DNA of 64,000 nucleotides from Nocardioides litoris (GCF_006346315.1 NZ_VDMR01000002.1:496001-560000), one strand, 5' to 3'; shown: positions 8,758-18,889, numbered from the stretch's first letter. Numbers and translations: made by a program. Notes: generated by a model from the letters alone, not told the origin.

Positions 8758-9261
8758 GTGGGACGAGGTACGACGACGGCGCTGGTCGCGGGGCTGGCCG
8801 CCCTGGTGCTCACGCTCGGGGCCTGCGGCGGTGGCGACGACGAGGCGTCGGGCGGCCCGTCCTCGGCGCCGGCCTCCTCGGCCCCGACCTCGTCCCCGCC
8901 CACCTCCTCGGCGCCGGCCTCGCCGTACTGCGACGCGCTGGCGGCCGTGGCTGCGGTCCCGGCGGACGACCCCGACGCGCTGGCCGAGAGCCTGCGCGCG
9001 GCGGCGGAGGTGGCGCCGGCCGAGTCGCAGGACGACTGGGCGGCGACGACCAAGGCCTTCGACGCCTACGCCGCCGAGGCCGACGACCGGCTGATCGACG
9101 CCGCTAACCCACCCCCGGGCACCTCGCTCGGCGAGGCCGTGCAGCGCAACTCCCAGATCCTGGCCCTGCTCGCCGTCAAGCACCTGCAGCCCGTCACCGA
9201 GCAGACCCAGCGCATCAGCGACCAGGCCGAGGAGACCTGCGGCACGGGCGTCTTCGGCTGA
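8758..9261 (+). CDS. Small secreted lipoprotein of unknown function
   Basis: 167 residues. A type II signal peptide ends in the lipobox LGAC (Cys about residue 22), then a Ser/Ala/Pro-rich flexible linker (about 28-58), then a helical domain bounded by two Cys (PYCDALAAV and EETCGTG) that could form a disulfide. It would be anchored to the outer face of the membrane. GTG 8758 gives the shortest complete signal peptide. Architecture is common among actinobacterial lipoproteins without assigned function. Confidence 0.75.
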   Translation: MGRGTTTALVAGLAALVLTLGACGGGDDEASGGPSSAPASSAPTSSPPTSSAPASPYCDALAAVAAVPADDPDALAESLRAAAEVAPAESQDDWAATTKAFDAYAAEADDRLIDAANPPPGTSLGEAVQRNSQILALLAVKHLQPVTEQTQRISDQAEETCGTGVFG

Positions 9262-9344
9262 TCCTCGACCCGCGGGCACCGTCCTGACCGCGTGGTGACC
9301 CAGCGCACCGCGCCGACGAATCGGGTGGTACAAGCCACAGCCAC

Positions 9345-9350
9345 TACCGT
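9345..9350 (+). promoter_or_regulatory. -10 box of leaderless helicase gene
   Basis: TACCGT 6 nt before GTG 9357, giving a transcript that begins at the start codon. Confidence 0.5.
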
Positions 9351-9356
9351 TGTCGG

Positions 9357-11207
<1,851 letters not shown>

Positions 11208-11334
11208 CCGGTCGGCGCCGCGGCCGGTCGCCGACGCCTCGACGAGCCTCGAGGTTCCACGACAGACCGGTCGATGCACCCTGGGACCCACCGCTCACGG
11301 GGTGGATCTCGACCGCGGTCAGGCCTGCTGCGGC

Positions 11335-11351
11335 CTAGGACGGGATCCTAG
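11335..11351. promoter_or_regulatory. Inverted repeat upstream of lanKC promoter
   Basis: CTAGGA-CGGGA-TCCTAG, 17 bp before the putative -35 at 11368. The 242-bp gap 11208-11449 otherwise shows only this, the promoter, and a fragment resembling the extragenic repeat near 11240. Confidence 0.4.
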
Positions 11352-11367
11352 ATCGGCCGACGCGCAC

Positions 11368-11397
11368 GTGACCTGGCTCTCACCCGTGGGCTAGGTT
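11368..11397 (+). promoter_or_regulatory. Putative promoter of lanKC
   Basis: GTGACC (11368-11373) and TAGGTT (11392-11397) with an 18-bp spacer; transcription would start near 11404, leaving a 46-nt leader with GGGAGG just before ATG 11450. Confidence 0.5.
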
Positions 11398-11449
11398 CGG
11401 AGGCGTCGCCGCCGCGTGGCCAGCGCGGGGCACGATCTCGGGAGGATCG

Positions 11450-13858
11450 ATGGACGGGCGCGCCCGTTTCCTCGCCCTGGCCGACCCCGACCTGTTCGAC
11501 GTGCCGTGGAGGGTGGCCGACGTGGAGGGGACGGAGGGCCCGCTCGTCGCGCCCTCGGGCTGCCCCGAGGGCTGGCGCCACCGCACCGCGGGGCTGTGGC
11601 AGTCGATGCGGCCGCCGGGCGACCCGCTGCCCCCGGCGGGCTGGAAGATCCACGTCGGCGCCCGCCCGGCCGAGGCCGCGGCCGTGGCGGCCGCGGTCGC
11701 GGCGGTGTGCTTCGCCGAGGGCGCCGCCTGGAAGGTGCTGCGCAGCACCGGCCTCGTGCGGGTCGCCACCGACAAGCACGCGCCGCCGTCGCTGACCGGC
11801 AAGACGTGCGTCGTCTACCCCGTCGACGACGCGCACGCCGCCCGCCTGGTCGGCCTGCTCGGCCACGCGCTCGCGGGGGTCCTCGGGCCCCGGGTGCTCG
11901 GCGACCGCCCGCACGGTGCGGCGCCGCTCGGCGTGCGCTGGGGGGCGTACGCCGAGGACTGGGTCGAGGCCGACGACGGACGCCTCGTGCTCGCCGTCGT
12001 CGCGGCGGGGGCCCTCGTGCCCGACCACCGGGGCCAGACCACCCGGCCGCTGCCCGAGGCCCTGGCCCGTGCGCTCGCCCCCGAGGCCCCGGCCACGCTC
12101 CCGCTGCGCGAGGTCGAGCTCGTGCAGCGCAGCACGACCGGGGCGCTCTACCGCGCGGTGCTCGACGACGGCCGGTGCGTCGCGCTCAAGGAGGCCCGCC
12201 ACCACACCGGCATCGACGCCGACGGGGTCGACGCGGTCGCCCGGCTGCGCCACGAGCACGCCGTCCTCGGTCGGCTCGCCGGCTCCGGCATCGCCCCCGA
12301 CCCCGTCGACTACTGGCCCGGACCCCACAGCGACCTGCTCGTCTCGACATGGGTCGAGGGCCCCACGCTGGTCCGCCGGGCCAGCCAGGCCAACCCGCGC
12401 AGCCGCGCCGACCTCGACGGCGAGGCCGACTACGACGGCTGGGCCGAGCGCACCTGTCGCGAGCTCGCGGCCCTCGTGGCCCGCATGCACCTCCTGGGCG
12501 TCACCCACGGCGACCTCACCCCGGCCAACGTCGTGTGCGGCGCCGAGGCCGGTCCGCGGCTCCTCGACTTCGAGACCGCCTGCCTCGACGGCGTCGGCGT
12601 CACCGCGGCCGTCGCGACGCCGGGCTTCCACCTCGACGACCCCGACCCGGTCGCCCGCGACCTCTTCGGGCTGGCCCGCACCGCGGCGTACGTCCTCGAC
12701 CCCGACGTGCTGCTCCTCGACCGCCGCCCCGACCTGGCCCCGCACTTCCCGGGAGCGCCCCCGGTCCGGGCCGCCCTCGGCGCCGCGCCCGACCCCGCGC
12801 CGACCGGTCCCGACGACCTCGTGCGCCGCCTCGACGACGGGGTGCTCGCCCGGGCAACGCCCCACCGCGCCGACCGGCTCTTCCCCGGCGGCTGCGACCA
12901 GTTCACCGACCCCCTGGGCGGCCACGACCTGCTCTCGGGCGCCGCGGGCGTGCTGCTGGCCCGCCAGGCGCGCGGGCACGACGCCGACCCGGTCCACCTC
13001 GACTGGCTCGCCGCCGTCCCCCCGGGCGCGCAGCGTCAGCACGGCCTCGGGGTCGGCGCCGAGGGCGTCGCGCTCGCCCTGGCCCTGCTCGGGCGCGGCG
13101 AGCAGGCCGCGACCGTCGTCGACGGGTGCCGCTCGCCCCTGCCGCGCAGCATCTCCTGGGCCCGCGGCCGGGCCGGCTGCGCGGTCGCGCTGCTCGAGCT
13201 CGGCGCGCTCCTCGGCCGCCACGACCTCACCGAGCGCGGCCGGGCCGCCGCGGCCGACGTCGCCGCGGCCGTCGCAGACCCCGAGGTCCGGCTCGCCGAG
13301 GCAGGCCTGCTCGACGGGTGGTCCGGTGTCGCGGTGGCGCTCGCCCGCGCGTCGTACGTCGACGCCGACCCAGGCCTGCACGCCGCCGCCGTCGCCGCCC
13401 TGCACCGGGCGCGGGCGCCGATGCGGCCCACCGGCGACCGGCTGGTGGTGACCTCCGCCGGCCGGGTCCACACCGGCCTCGGGCGCGGCAGCGCCGGTTT
13501 CGTGCTCGCGGTGGCCCTCGCCGCCCCCGACGACGCCCGCCTGCGGGCCGACGCCGCCGCGGCCGCCCGCGCGTGCGCCGCGGTGGCCCCGCCCCTCGCC
13601 GGCCTCCTCGACGGCCTCGCGGGCACGATCACCGCGCTGCGCGCGCTGGGCGGCCACGACGACGACGTCGCCCGGCTGGCGCAGCGCGCGACCTGGCACG
13701 GCGTGGCGACCGCCCGTGGCTGGAGCACCCTCGGCGAGCAGCGGTTGCGCTGCGCCGACGACCTCGGCACCGGCTCGGCCGGGCTGCTGGCCGTCCTGGG
13801 CACCCCCGGCCTGACCGGGGTCACCCACGTGCTGCGCCTCCCGGGGACGCGGCGATGA
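11450..13858 (+). CDS. lanKC: Class III lanthipeptide synthetase (lyase-kinase-cyclase)
   Basis: 802-residue trifunctional enzyme that phosphorylates Ser/Thr of a precursor peptide, eliminates phosphate to dehydro-residues and cyclises Cys onto them. N-terminal lyase region (1-210) has the family markers GWKIHV, KVLRST, TGKTCVVYP and GVRWGAYAEDW. Kinase domain (about 222-430): KEARHHTG, close to the KEARPHxG signature, HGDLTPANV catalytic loop and LLDFETA metal site. The C-terminal LanC-like barrel (about 470-800) keeps the glycine-rich repeats but lacks the Cys-Cys-His zinc ligands, so class III rather than class IV. The gene immediately downstream encodes a matching precursor. Confidence 0.93.
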   Translation: MDGRARFLALADPDLFDVPWRVADVEGTEGPLVAPSGCPEGWRHRTAGLWQSMRPPGDPLPPAGWKIHVGARPAEAAAVAAAVAAVCFAEGAAWKVLRSTGLVRVATDKHAPPSLTGKTCVVYPVDDAHAARLVGLLGHALAGVLGPRVLGDRPHGAAPLGVRWGAYAEDWVEADDGRLVLAVVAAGALVPDHRGQTTRPLPEALARALAPEAPATLPLREVELVQRSTTGALYRAVLDDGRCVALKEARHHTGIDADGVDAVARLRHEHAVLGRLAGSGIAPDPVDYWPGPHSDLLVSTWVEGPTLVRRASQANPRSRADLDGEADYDGWAERTCRELAALVARMHLLGVTHGDLTPANVVCGAEAGPRLLDFETACLDGVGVTAAVATPGFHLDDPDPVARDLFGLARTAAYVLDPDVLLLDRRPDLAPHFPGAPPVRAALGAAPDPAPTGPDDLVRRLDDGVLARATPHRADRLFPGGCDQFTDPLGGHDLLSGAAGVLLARQARGHDADPVHLDWLAAVPPGAQRQHGLGVGAEGVALALALLGRGEQAATVVDGCRSPLPRSISWARGRAGCAVALLELGALLGRHDLTERGRAAAADVAAAVADPEVRLAEAGLLDGWSGVAVALARASYVDADPGLHAAAVAALHRARAPMRPTGDRLVVTSAGRVHTGLGRGSAGFVLAVALAAPDDARLRADAAAAARACAAVAPPLAGLLDGLAGTITALRALGGHDDDVARLAQRATWHGVATARGWSTLGEQRLRCADDLGTGSAGLLAVLGTPGLTGVTHVLRLPGTRR

Positions 13859-13877
13859 CCCGGCGCGAGGGCGAGGA

Positions 13878-13894
13878 GGTGACGCCTGTCATCG
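13878..13894 (+). promoter_or_regulatory. Shared lanthipeptide-locus box, copy 1
   Basis: GGTGACGCCTGTCATCG, 105 bp before the class III precursor ATG. It differs at one base from 24943-24959 and resembles 17605-17621. TGAC-N4-GTCA is an inverted repeat, the size of a response-regulator dimer site. Confidence 0.5.
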
Positions 13895-13897
13895 AGG

Positions 13898-13942
13898 TTC
13901 CCTGTGCACAGGCACTGCCACCCCGAGGGGTGTGCCAGGGAA
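13898..13942 (+). other. Leader hairpin before class III precursor gene
   Basis: Nested stem: TTCCCT pairs with AGGGAA, GGCA with TGCC, CACCCC with GGGGTG around a GA turn. It lies between the upstream box and the precursor ribosome-binding site; could stabilise or attenuate the message after lanKC. Confidence 0.4.
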
Positions 13943-13999
13943 GGTCGGAGGACCAACCCGACCGCGGCCCCCGCCGCCCGCACCCCCCGGAGCCCCCCG

Positions 14000-14110
14000 A
14001 TGAACCTCGACGACCTGCACGCCCTCGCCCCCACGACCATCGAGGCGACGGGCGCCGACCTGCCCGGCATCCAGTCGCTGCTCTCGCTGCCCTGCCTCGG
14101 CGCCTCCTGA
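14000..14110 (+). CDS. Class III lanthipeptide precursor peptide
   Basis: 36-residue peptide starting MNLDDLHALAP and ending in a short core with Ser26-L-L-Ser29-L-P-Cys32, exactly the Ser-x2-Ser-x2-Cys pattern that class III enzymes turn into labionin (or lanthionine). The leader is acidic and has the N-terminal Leu/Asp motif seen in RamS- and LabA-type leaders (LxxLxxL in place of LxLQ). ATG 14000 has a GGAG 7 nt upstream. It directly follows lanKC. With one Cys it can form only one crosslinked unit, shorter than the two-ring labyrinthopeptin or SapB cores. Length and position make it a confident substrate candidate for the synthetase. Confidence 0.88.
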   Translation: MNLDDLHALAPTTIEATGADLPGIQSLLSLPCLGAS

Positions 14111-14136
14111 GCCGCCGACCCGCGACCACCCACCCC

Positions 14137-15303
14137 ATGCCCAGCGACGAGGTACGCCGGCCGCCGGCAGGCCCCGGCGTCCTCGGCCTGCTGCGCTCGC
14201 AGTCGGTCGAGGCCGTGGCGACCCTGCTGCTGTGCTGGTTCCTGCTGGCCTCGCTGGCGCTGATCAGCTGGCTGCGCTTCGTCGAGACGGGGGAGATCAC
14301 CTCCGGCGTCGTGCCGTGGTCGGCCCTGTCCTTCACCGTCGCCGTCCCGCTCTTCGTCCGGGTGCAGCTCGGCGCCCTGCGGGGCGGTGACGCCTACCGC
14401 TCCACCTGGATCGCGCCCTTCCTCGCGGTCGTCGCGCTCGTCCCGATGACGTGGGGCGTGCTGGGCCTCTCGCTGGTCTTCTCCGTCGCCGCGGCCGTGC
14501 TCGGCTTCCCGCCGGCGCGGGCCGCGGCGCTGGTCGTGGTGCAGACGGTGCTGTTCGTCGTCCTGTTCGGCCGCATCGACGTCGCGACCGGCTCGGGCCT
14601 GGTCGGCGTGCTCATCGAGACCGCCACCTACGTCGTGATCCTGGTCGCCGTCACCCGCCTCGCCGTGCTCATCGACGACCTCCACTTCACCCGCGAGGCC
14701 TACGCCCGGCGCCGGGTCGACCTCGAGCGCGAGCGCATCGGCCGCGACCTGCACGACCTGATGGGTCGCACCCTGGTCGCGGCGTCGCTGCGCAACCAGA
14801 CCGCCCTGCGCACGCTGGGCGACCGCGACCCCGAGCTCGCCGAGCGCCTCGGCCAGATGCACGAGAAGATCAGCCGCGGCCAGGTGCAGCTCCGCTCGCT
14901 GAGCAGCGGCCCCAGCATCGCCCACCTCGACGTCGAGCTCGACAACGCACGGATGCTCTCGCAGCGCGTTGCCATCGCGCTCGACGTCGACGTGCGCCGC
15001 CGCCCGCCCGGCCCGCTCGAGACGCTCGCCGGGCTCGTCATCCGCGAGGACATCACCAACGTGCTCAAGCACAGCCGCGCCTCCTGGTGCTCCATCACCA
15101 TCGACGGCGACGACGACCACGTGGTCGTCACCGCCGTCAACGACGGCTCGATCGGCGACCCCGAGGCGGTCGCGACCCAGGCCGACGGCCGCCTCCACCG
15201 CGCGGTCACCGCGGCCGGTGGCACCGTGCACCGCCACCTCGGCACCGACGGCGTCTTCCGCTGCGACGTGCGCGTCCCGCTCGCCGCCGGAGCCCGCCGG
15301 TGA
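14137..15303 (+). CDS. Sensor histidine kinase, DesK/HisKA_3 type
   Basis: 388 residues. Five or six transmembrane helices (about 25-190) with almost no extracytoplasmic loop, so it probably senses the membrane itself. A coiled coil leads to the dimerisation box RERIGRDLHDLMGRTL with phospho-acceptor His206, then a HATPase domain with N-box REDITNVLKHS. ATG 14137 lies 26 nt after the precursor stop, with a weak ribosome-binding site, suggesting it is read from the same transcript. Stop overlaps the next kinase (GTGA). It is the only intact phospho-donor in the trio and should phosphorylate the regulator at 16540. A role in sensing or self-protection against the lanthipeptides is inferred. Confidence 0.9.
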   Translation: MPSDEVRRPPAGPGVLGLLRSQSVEAVATLLLCWFLLASLALISWLRFVETGEITSGVVPWSALSFTVAVPLFVRVQLGALRGGDAYRSTWIAPFLAVVALVPMTWGVLGLSLVFSVAAAVLGFPPARAAALVVVQTVLFVVLFGRIDVATGSGLVGVLIETATYVVILVAVTRLAVLIDDLHFTREAYARRRVDLERERIGRDLHDLMGRTLVAASLRNQTALRTLGDRDPELAERLGQMHEKISRGQVQLRSLSSGPSIAHLDVELDNARMLSQRVAIALDVDVRRRPPGPLETLAGLVIREDITNVLKHSRASWCSITIDGDDDHVVVTAVNDGSIGDPEAVATQADGRLHRAVTAAGGTVHRHLGTDGVFRCDVRVPLAAGARR

Positions 15304-16547
15304 CCCGCCTGCGCGCGCGCCTGGCCGCCCTCGTCGCCCGCCTCGGCGCCGACGGCCGCGGGGCCCGGCTCGCGGTGTGGCTCTTCGTGGTCGGCGTACC
15401 CCTGCAGACCCTGCCCGGCCGCACCCAGGGCCCCCTCCAGGCCGGCCTCTACCTCGCCGCGATCCTTGCCTTCCTGGCCTGGGAGCTGCAGCAGCAGCGC
15501 CTGGGCCGGTGGGGCGGCCTCGTCGGCCTCGCGGTGGCGGTGGTGGGCATCCACGACGACTGGATCCTGGTCACCGGCCTCGGGCTGGCGATCATCGCCG
15601 TCAGCCTCCCCGTGCTCCCGGCGGTGCTGGGCGCCACGGCGCTGGTCGCCTGGGCGATGCACAGCTGGATCGACACCTACGGCAGCGCCACCACCACCGT
15701 CGCCGTCGGGGTGCTGACCCACGTCACCTACCCGCTGTTCATCTACCTCCTCGAGCGCGTCGCCACCGCCGCCCGCGAGCTGCGCGCCACCCGCGAGGAC
15801 CTCGCCGACATCGAGGTCGACGTCGAGCGCACCCGGCTGGCCGAGGAGCTCAACGCCGTCATCGGCAGCACGCTGCACCAGGTCGCCCACCAGGCCGCCA
15901 CCACCCGGCGCGAGCTGACCGTCGACGACCCGCAGCTGGCCGAGCAGCTCGACGACGTCGCCACCCTGGTCGCCCGTGGGCTCGAGCAGCTGGAGCTGCT
16001 CTCGTTCGAGTCGGTGCTGGCCGGCTTCCAGGACGAGGTCGCCACCGCCCAGGCGCTGTGCAAGCGCCTCGGGGTCGAGGTCACCGTCTCGGTCGACGAG
16101 GTCGACGCCCGGGTCGACGACGCCTTCGCGCTCGTGGTGCGCGAGTCGGTCACCAACATGTTCAAGCACGCCGTGCCCGCCCGCTGCACCGTCACCGCCC
16201 GCATGCAGGACGGCACCGCGCTGCTCGCCATCACCAACGACGGCGTCCCCGACGAGGCCGTCGCACCCCGTTCCGGCGGGTCGGGCCACGAGCGCTGGCG
16301 GACCGTCCTCGCCGAGCTCGGCGGCACCCTGGTCGTCGAGGAGCTCAGCGGCGGCCGCTACCGCGTCCTGGCCCGCGTCGCCCCCGCCGCCGCCCCTGTC
16401 GCCGAGCCGCCGGCCACACTCCCGCAGCGCGCCGACGCCCCCCGCCGCTCGACCCGGCCGGCCCGCGCCGCCGCCAGTCCCGAGCGCCCCGAGCGCCCCG
16501 AGCGCCCCGAGCAGATCGACCGGATCGAGAGGATCGCCCATGGATGA
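15300..16547 (+). CDS. Sensor kinase paralogue lacking the phospho-acceptor histidine
   Basis: 415 residues, same layout as its upstream neighbour: multi-helix membrane domain (about 20-150), coiled coil, HisKA_3-like box and HATPase with N-box RESVTNMFKHAVPA. The dimerisation box reads TRLAEELNAVIGSTL, where aligned kinases have LHD; Asn185 replaces the His. It therefore cannot autophosphorylate in the usual way and may act as a pseudokinase or heterodimer partner of His206. The C-terminus is a long Pro/Arg tail with tandem PER repeats (ERPERPERPE). GTG 15300 overlaps the previous stop; the end overlaps the regulator start by 8 bp. Confidence 0.85.
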   Translation: MTRLRARLAALVARLGADGRGARLAVWLFVVGVPLQTLPGRTQGPLQAGLYLAAILAFLAWELQQQRLGRWGGLVGLAVAVVGIHDDWILVTGLGLAIIAVSLPVLPAVLGATALVAWAMHSWIDTYGSATTTVAVGVLTHVTYPLFIYLLERVATAARELRATREDLADIEVDVERTRLAEELNAVIGSTLHQVAHQAATTRRELTVDDPQLAEQLDDVATLVARGLEQLELLSFESVLAGFQDEVATAQALCKRLGVEVTVSVDEVDARVDDAFALVVRESVTNMFKHAVPARCTVTARMQDGTALLAITNDGVPDEAVAPRSGGSGHERWRTVLAELGGTLVVEELSGGRYRVLARVAPAAAPVAEPPATLPQRADAPRRSTRPARAAASPERPERPERPEQIDRIERIAHG

Positions 16548-17154
16548 GCCGCTGCGCATCATGATCGCCGAGGACGTCACCATCGTCAGCGAGGCCTTCG
16601 AGGCCCTGCTCTCGACCGAGGCCGGCTACGAGGTCGTGGCCCGGGTCGACCGCGGCGACGAGGTCGTGCGCACCGCGCTCGCCCACCGCCCCGACGTGGC
16701 CCTGCTCGACATCGACATGCCCGGCGCCACCGGCATCGAGGCCTGCGCCCAGCTGACCGCCGCCATGCCCGAGGTCAAGGTGCTGCTGCTGACGGCCCTG
16801 CCCGGCAGCGGGCACCTGCCCCGTGCCCTGGAGGCCGGCGCGTCGGGGTACCTCGTGAAGTCGGCCACGGGCAAGCAGCTCATCGACGGCATCCAGGCCG
16901 TCGCCGACGGCCGCACGGTCATCGACCCCGAGATCGCCGCCGACGCCCTGCGGTCGGGCCCCAACCCGCTCACCGACCGCGAGTGCGACATCCTGCGGCT
17001 GGTCGACCAGGGCGTGCCCACCGCCGACATCGCCGAGGAGCTCTTCTTGTCCAAGGGCACGGTGCGCAACTACCTGTCCAACGCCATGACCAAGCTCGAC
17101 GCGCTCTCGCGCACCGAGGCCGTCGCCAAGGCCAAGAGCCGAGGCCTGCTCTAG
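16540..17154 (+). CDS. NarL/DesR-type response regulator
   Basis: 204 residues. Receiver domain (1-120) with acidic pocket IAEDV, phospho-acceptor Asp57 in LLDIDMPG, and conserved Thr and Lys (LLLTALPG, YLVKSAT). LuxR-type helix-turn-helix at the C-terminus (LTDRECDILRLVDQGVPTADIAEELFLSKGTVRNYLSNAMTKL). It is translationally coupled to the two sensor genes. The TGAC-N4-GTC boxes at 13878, 17203, 17605 and 24943 have the right size for its dimer, so I infer it controls the lanthipeptide genes. Confidence 0.95.
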   Translation: MDEPLRIMIAEDVTIVSEAFEALLSTEAGYEVVARVDRGDEVVRTALAHRPDVALLDIDMPGATGIEACAQLTAAMPEVKVLLLTALPGSGHLPRALEAGASGYLVKSATGKQLIDGIQAVADGRTVIDPEIAADALRSGPNPLTDRECDILRLVDQGVPTADIAEELFLSKGTVRNYLSNAMTKLDALSRTEAVAKAKSRGLL

Positions 17155-17168
17155 CGGGCCCCACCCGG

Positions 17169-17200
17169 CGCCCCCGGTCGACACCTGTCGACCGGGGGCG
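17169..17200 (+). terminator. Hairpin terminator of the sensor/regulator operon
   Basis: Perfect 14-bp stem CGCCCCCGGTCGAC with loop ACCT, 14 nt after the response-regulator stop. Confidence 0.75.
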
Positions 17201-17202
17201 TC

Positions 17203-17214
17203 GACACGTGTCAC
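17203..17214 (-). promoter_or_regulatory. Shared-box core, weaker copy
   Basis: GACACGTGTCAC; its complement reads GTGAC-ACG-TGTC, the core of the three better boxes. It lies 124 bp before the small membrane protein gene. Confidence 0.3.
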
Positions 17215-17337
17215 GACGACCGGTGACCTCCGGCACTGACCCGCGCCCCTCGCCGGCGACGAGCATCGAGCTGCGCAGCCGCGCACCCCACCGCCCCCGG
17301 TGGGCCACCGATGCACCGGACGCAAAGGACCAGAGCC

Positions 17338-17565
17338 ATGGGAACGCTGTACAAGGACATGAGCCGACTCGCCCCCGCCCCCACGCTGCGACGCGAGACG
17401 GCCTCGCTGGTCGCAAACAGCATCGTCGTCGTCGCCTTCTTCGCCGTGCTGATCGTGGCCTTCGACGCCCCGCCGGCCGTCAACGGCGCCGTCGGCGGCG
17501 CCCTCCTCGCCGCCCTCGTCACCCGCTGGGCCTACGTCGCCCTCACCGCCCGGCAGCAGGCCTGA
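17338..17565 (+). CDS. Small two-helix membrane protein
   Basis: 75 residues: a short amphipathic N-terminus (MGTLYKDMSRLAP) then two transmembrane helices (about 24-42 and 50-70) and a short polar tail. ATG 17338 has AAAGGA 8 nt upstream; the frame is open a little further upstream but the next ATG lacks a ribosome-binding site. It sits alone between the regulatory operon and the class V genes, with a candidate regulator box upstream. Small hydrophobic proteins in this position often serve as immunity or export helpers in lantibiotic clusters; here that is inference only. Confidence 0.7.
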   Translation: MGTLYKDMSRLAPAPTLRRETASLVANSIVVVAFFAVLIVAFDAPPAVNGAVGGALLAALVTRWAYVALTARQQA

Positions 17566-17589
17566 GGCCGGCGCGGAGCCGGCCGGCCG

Positions 17590-17610
17590 CGTCACCGGAT
17601 CCGTGTGACG
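17590..17610. promoter_or_regulatory. Imperfect palindrome upstream of lxmK
   Basis: CGTCAC and GTGACG arms flank CGGATCCG-type symmetry across 21 bp. It overlaps the shared box at 17605, 107 bp before lxmK. Confidence 0.45.
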
Positions 17611-17621
17611 GATGTCCTCGG
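17605..17621 (+). promoter_or_regulatory. Shared lanthipeptide-locus box, copy 2
   Basis: GTGACGGATGTCCTCGG matches the copy at 24944 (GTGACGGCTGTCATCGG) at 15 of 17 bases. Upstream of the class V operon. Confidence 0.5.
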
Positions 17622-17716
17622 AGCCGGTGACGGCGGGCCCTGATGGGGGCCCCGTCCCGGGCGGCAGGCTTCTGGACATCGAGCAGGACCCACCGAGGAG
17701 CGCAGGAGGAGGAGAG

Positions 17717-18889
17717 ATGACCACCGACATGACCACCGACATGACCACCGGGACGACCGGCCCGCAGCGGCACCGCACCAGCCCCCCGTCGTGGCTGGTC
17801 GAGGTGGCCCGCGAGGCCGGCCTCGAGGTCCCCGCCGCCGTCACCCGGCTGCAGGGGCGCAACGAGAACCAGCTGACCCACCCCGCCACCGCCGGCGGCG
17901 ACTCCTTCCTCGTCAAGCGCCTCGTCGGGCCGGGCGCCACCGACCGCTTCGCCCGCAGCCTCGGCCACGCCCGGCTCGTCCAGCACGGCGACAGCGCCGG
18001 CTCCGGCGCCCCCGAGCTGGTGCACGCCGACCACGGCCGCGGGGTGCTCGTGCACCGGGCCGTCCCCGGCGCCACCAGCGGCAACCGGCTGCTGGTCGAG
18101 GAGCGCTTCACGCCGGCGCTGTGCGCGCAGGTCGGCCACACCGTCGGCCGGCTGCACGCCATCGACCCGGCCGGGCTGCCCGCCGAGGGCCTGCCCCGCC
18201 GCGGCCCCACCCTCCCGACCGAGCGCGCCCTGCGGGCACTGCCGCTCGGCGCGGTGCACCTGATGACCGCCGGCGAGGTCGACGCCTGGCGCATCCTGCA
18301 GTCCGACGACTCGCTCGCCGCCGCGGTGCGCCGCCTGCGCGGGTCCTCCGCCGCCGCCCCCCGCACCTGGACCCACGGCGACCTCCGCATCGACCAGGTC
18401 CTCGTGGCCGACGACCGGACCGCGGTCGTCGACTGGGAGGAGTTCGGGCTGGGCGACCCGGCGTTCGACACCGGCAGCTGGGTGGGCGAGTGGGTCTACC
18501 GCGCCGTGCTCGACATCCCCACCGCCCGCGGCGACGGCATCGGCGCCGAGGAGCACGACGGCGTCCTGCGCCACCGCTCGCTGACCCCCGAGGAGATCGT
18601 CCGCCGCGGCGTGGCCAAGCTCGACGCCCTCGCCCCGCAGGTCACCGCCTTCTGGACGGCCTACCGCGCCGAGGCGCCGGTCGACGCCGACCTGGCCGCC
18701 CGCACCGCGGCGTACGCCGGCTGGCACCTGCTCGACCGGCTCCTCGCCCTCGCGCACGGCAAGGCCGTCCTGCCCGGCGTGCCGCGCGCCGCGGCCGGCG
18801 TCGGCAAGCGGCTCCTGGCCAACCCGGCCGGCGCGGCCGAGGCCCTGGGCCTGCACCACGACGCCGCCGGCCCGGAGGTCGCGGCATGA
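17717..18889 (+). CDS. lxmK: Class V lanthipeptide synthetase kinase subunit LxmK-like
   Basis: 390-residue aminoglycoside-phosphotransferase-fold kinase that would phosphorylate Ser/Thr of the class V precursor. After a Met/Thr-rich tail come QGRNENQLTH, an ATP-binding Lys in SFLVKRLV, the Brenner-like loop THGDLRIDQVLV and the metal motif AVVDWEEFGLGDPAFDTG, all intact. ATG 17717 is chosen for the GGAGGAGGAG ribosome-binding site. The ATGA overlap with the HopA1-like lyase gene and the precursor just beyond are the known LxmK-LxmY-LxmA order. Alone it could be called a generic phosphotransferase; the neighbours settle it. Confidence 0.88.
   Translation: MTTDMTTDMTTGTTGPQRHRTSPPSWLVEVAREAGLEVPAAVTRLQGRNENQLTHPATAGGDSFLVKRLVGPGATDRFARSLGHARLVQHGDSAGSGAPELVHADHGRGVLVHRAVPGATSGNRLLVEERFTPALCAQVGHTVGRLHAIDPAGLPAEGLPRRGPTLPTERALRALPLGAVHLMTAGEVDAWRILQSDDSLAAAVRRLRGSSAAAPRTWTHGDLRIDQVLVADDRTAVVDWEEFGLGDPAFDTGSWVGEWVYRAVLDIPTARGDGIGAEEHDGVLRHRSLTPEEIVRRGVAKLDALAPQVTAFWTAYRAEAPVDADLAARTAAYAGWHLLDRLLALAHGKAVLPGVPRAAAGVGKRLLANPAGAAEALGLHHDAAGPEVAA

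Noticed and set aside
11450..13858. Class IV (LanL) identity for the class III synthetase
   Set aside because: LanL keeps three zinc ligands in the cyclase domain; none of the required Cys-Cys-His positions is visible here.
17717..18889. Aminoglycoside resistance phosphotransferase
   Set aside because: The fold fits, but adjacency to a HopA1-like lyase, an LxmA-type peptide, a Cys decarboxylase and an F420-type reductase makes the lanthipeptide kinase role far more likely.
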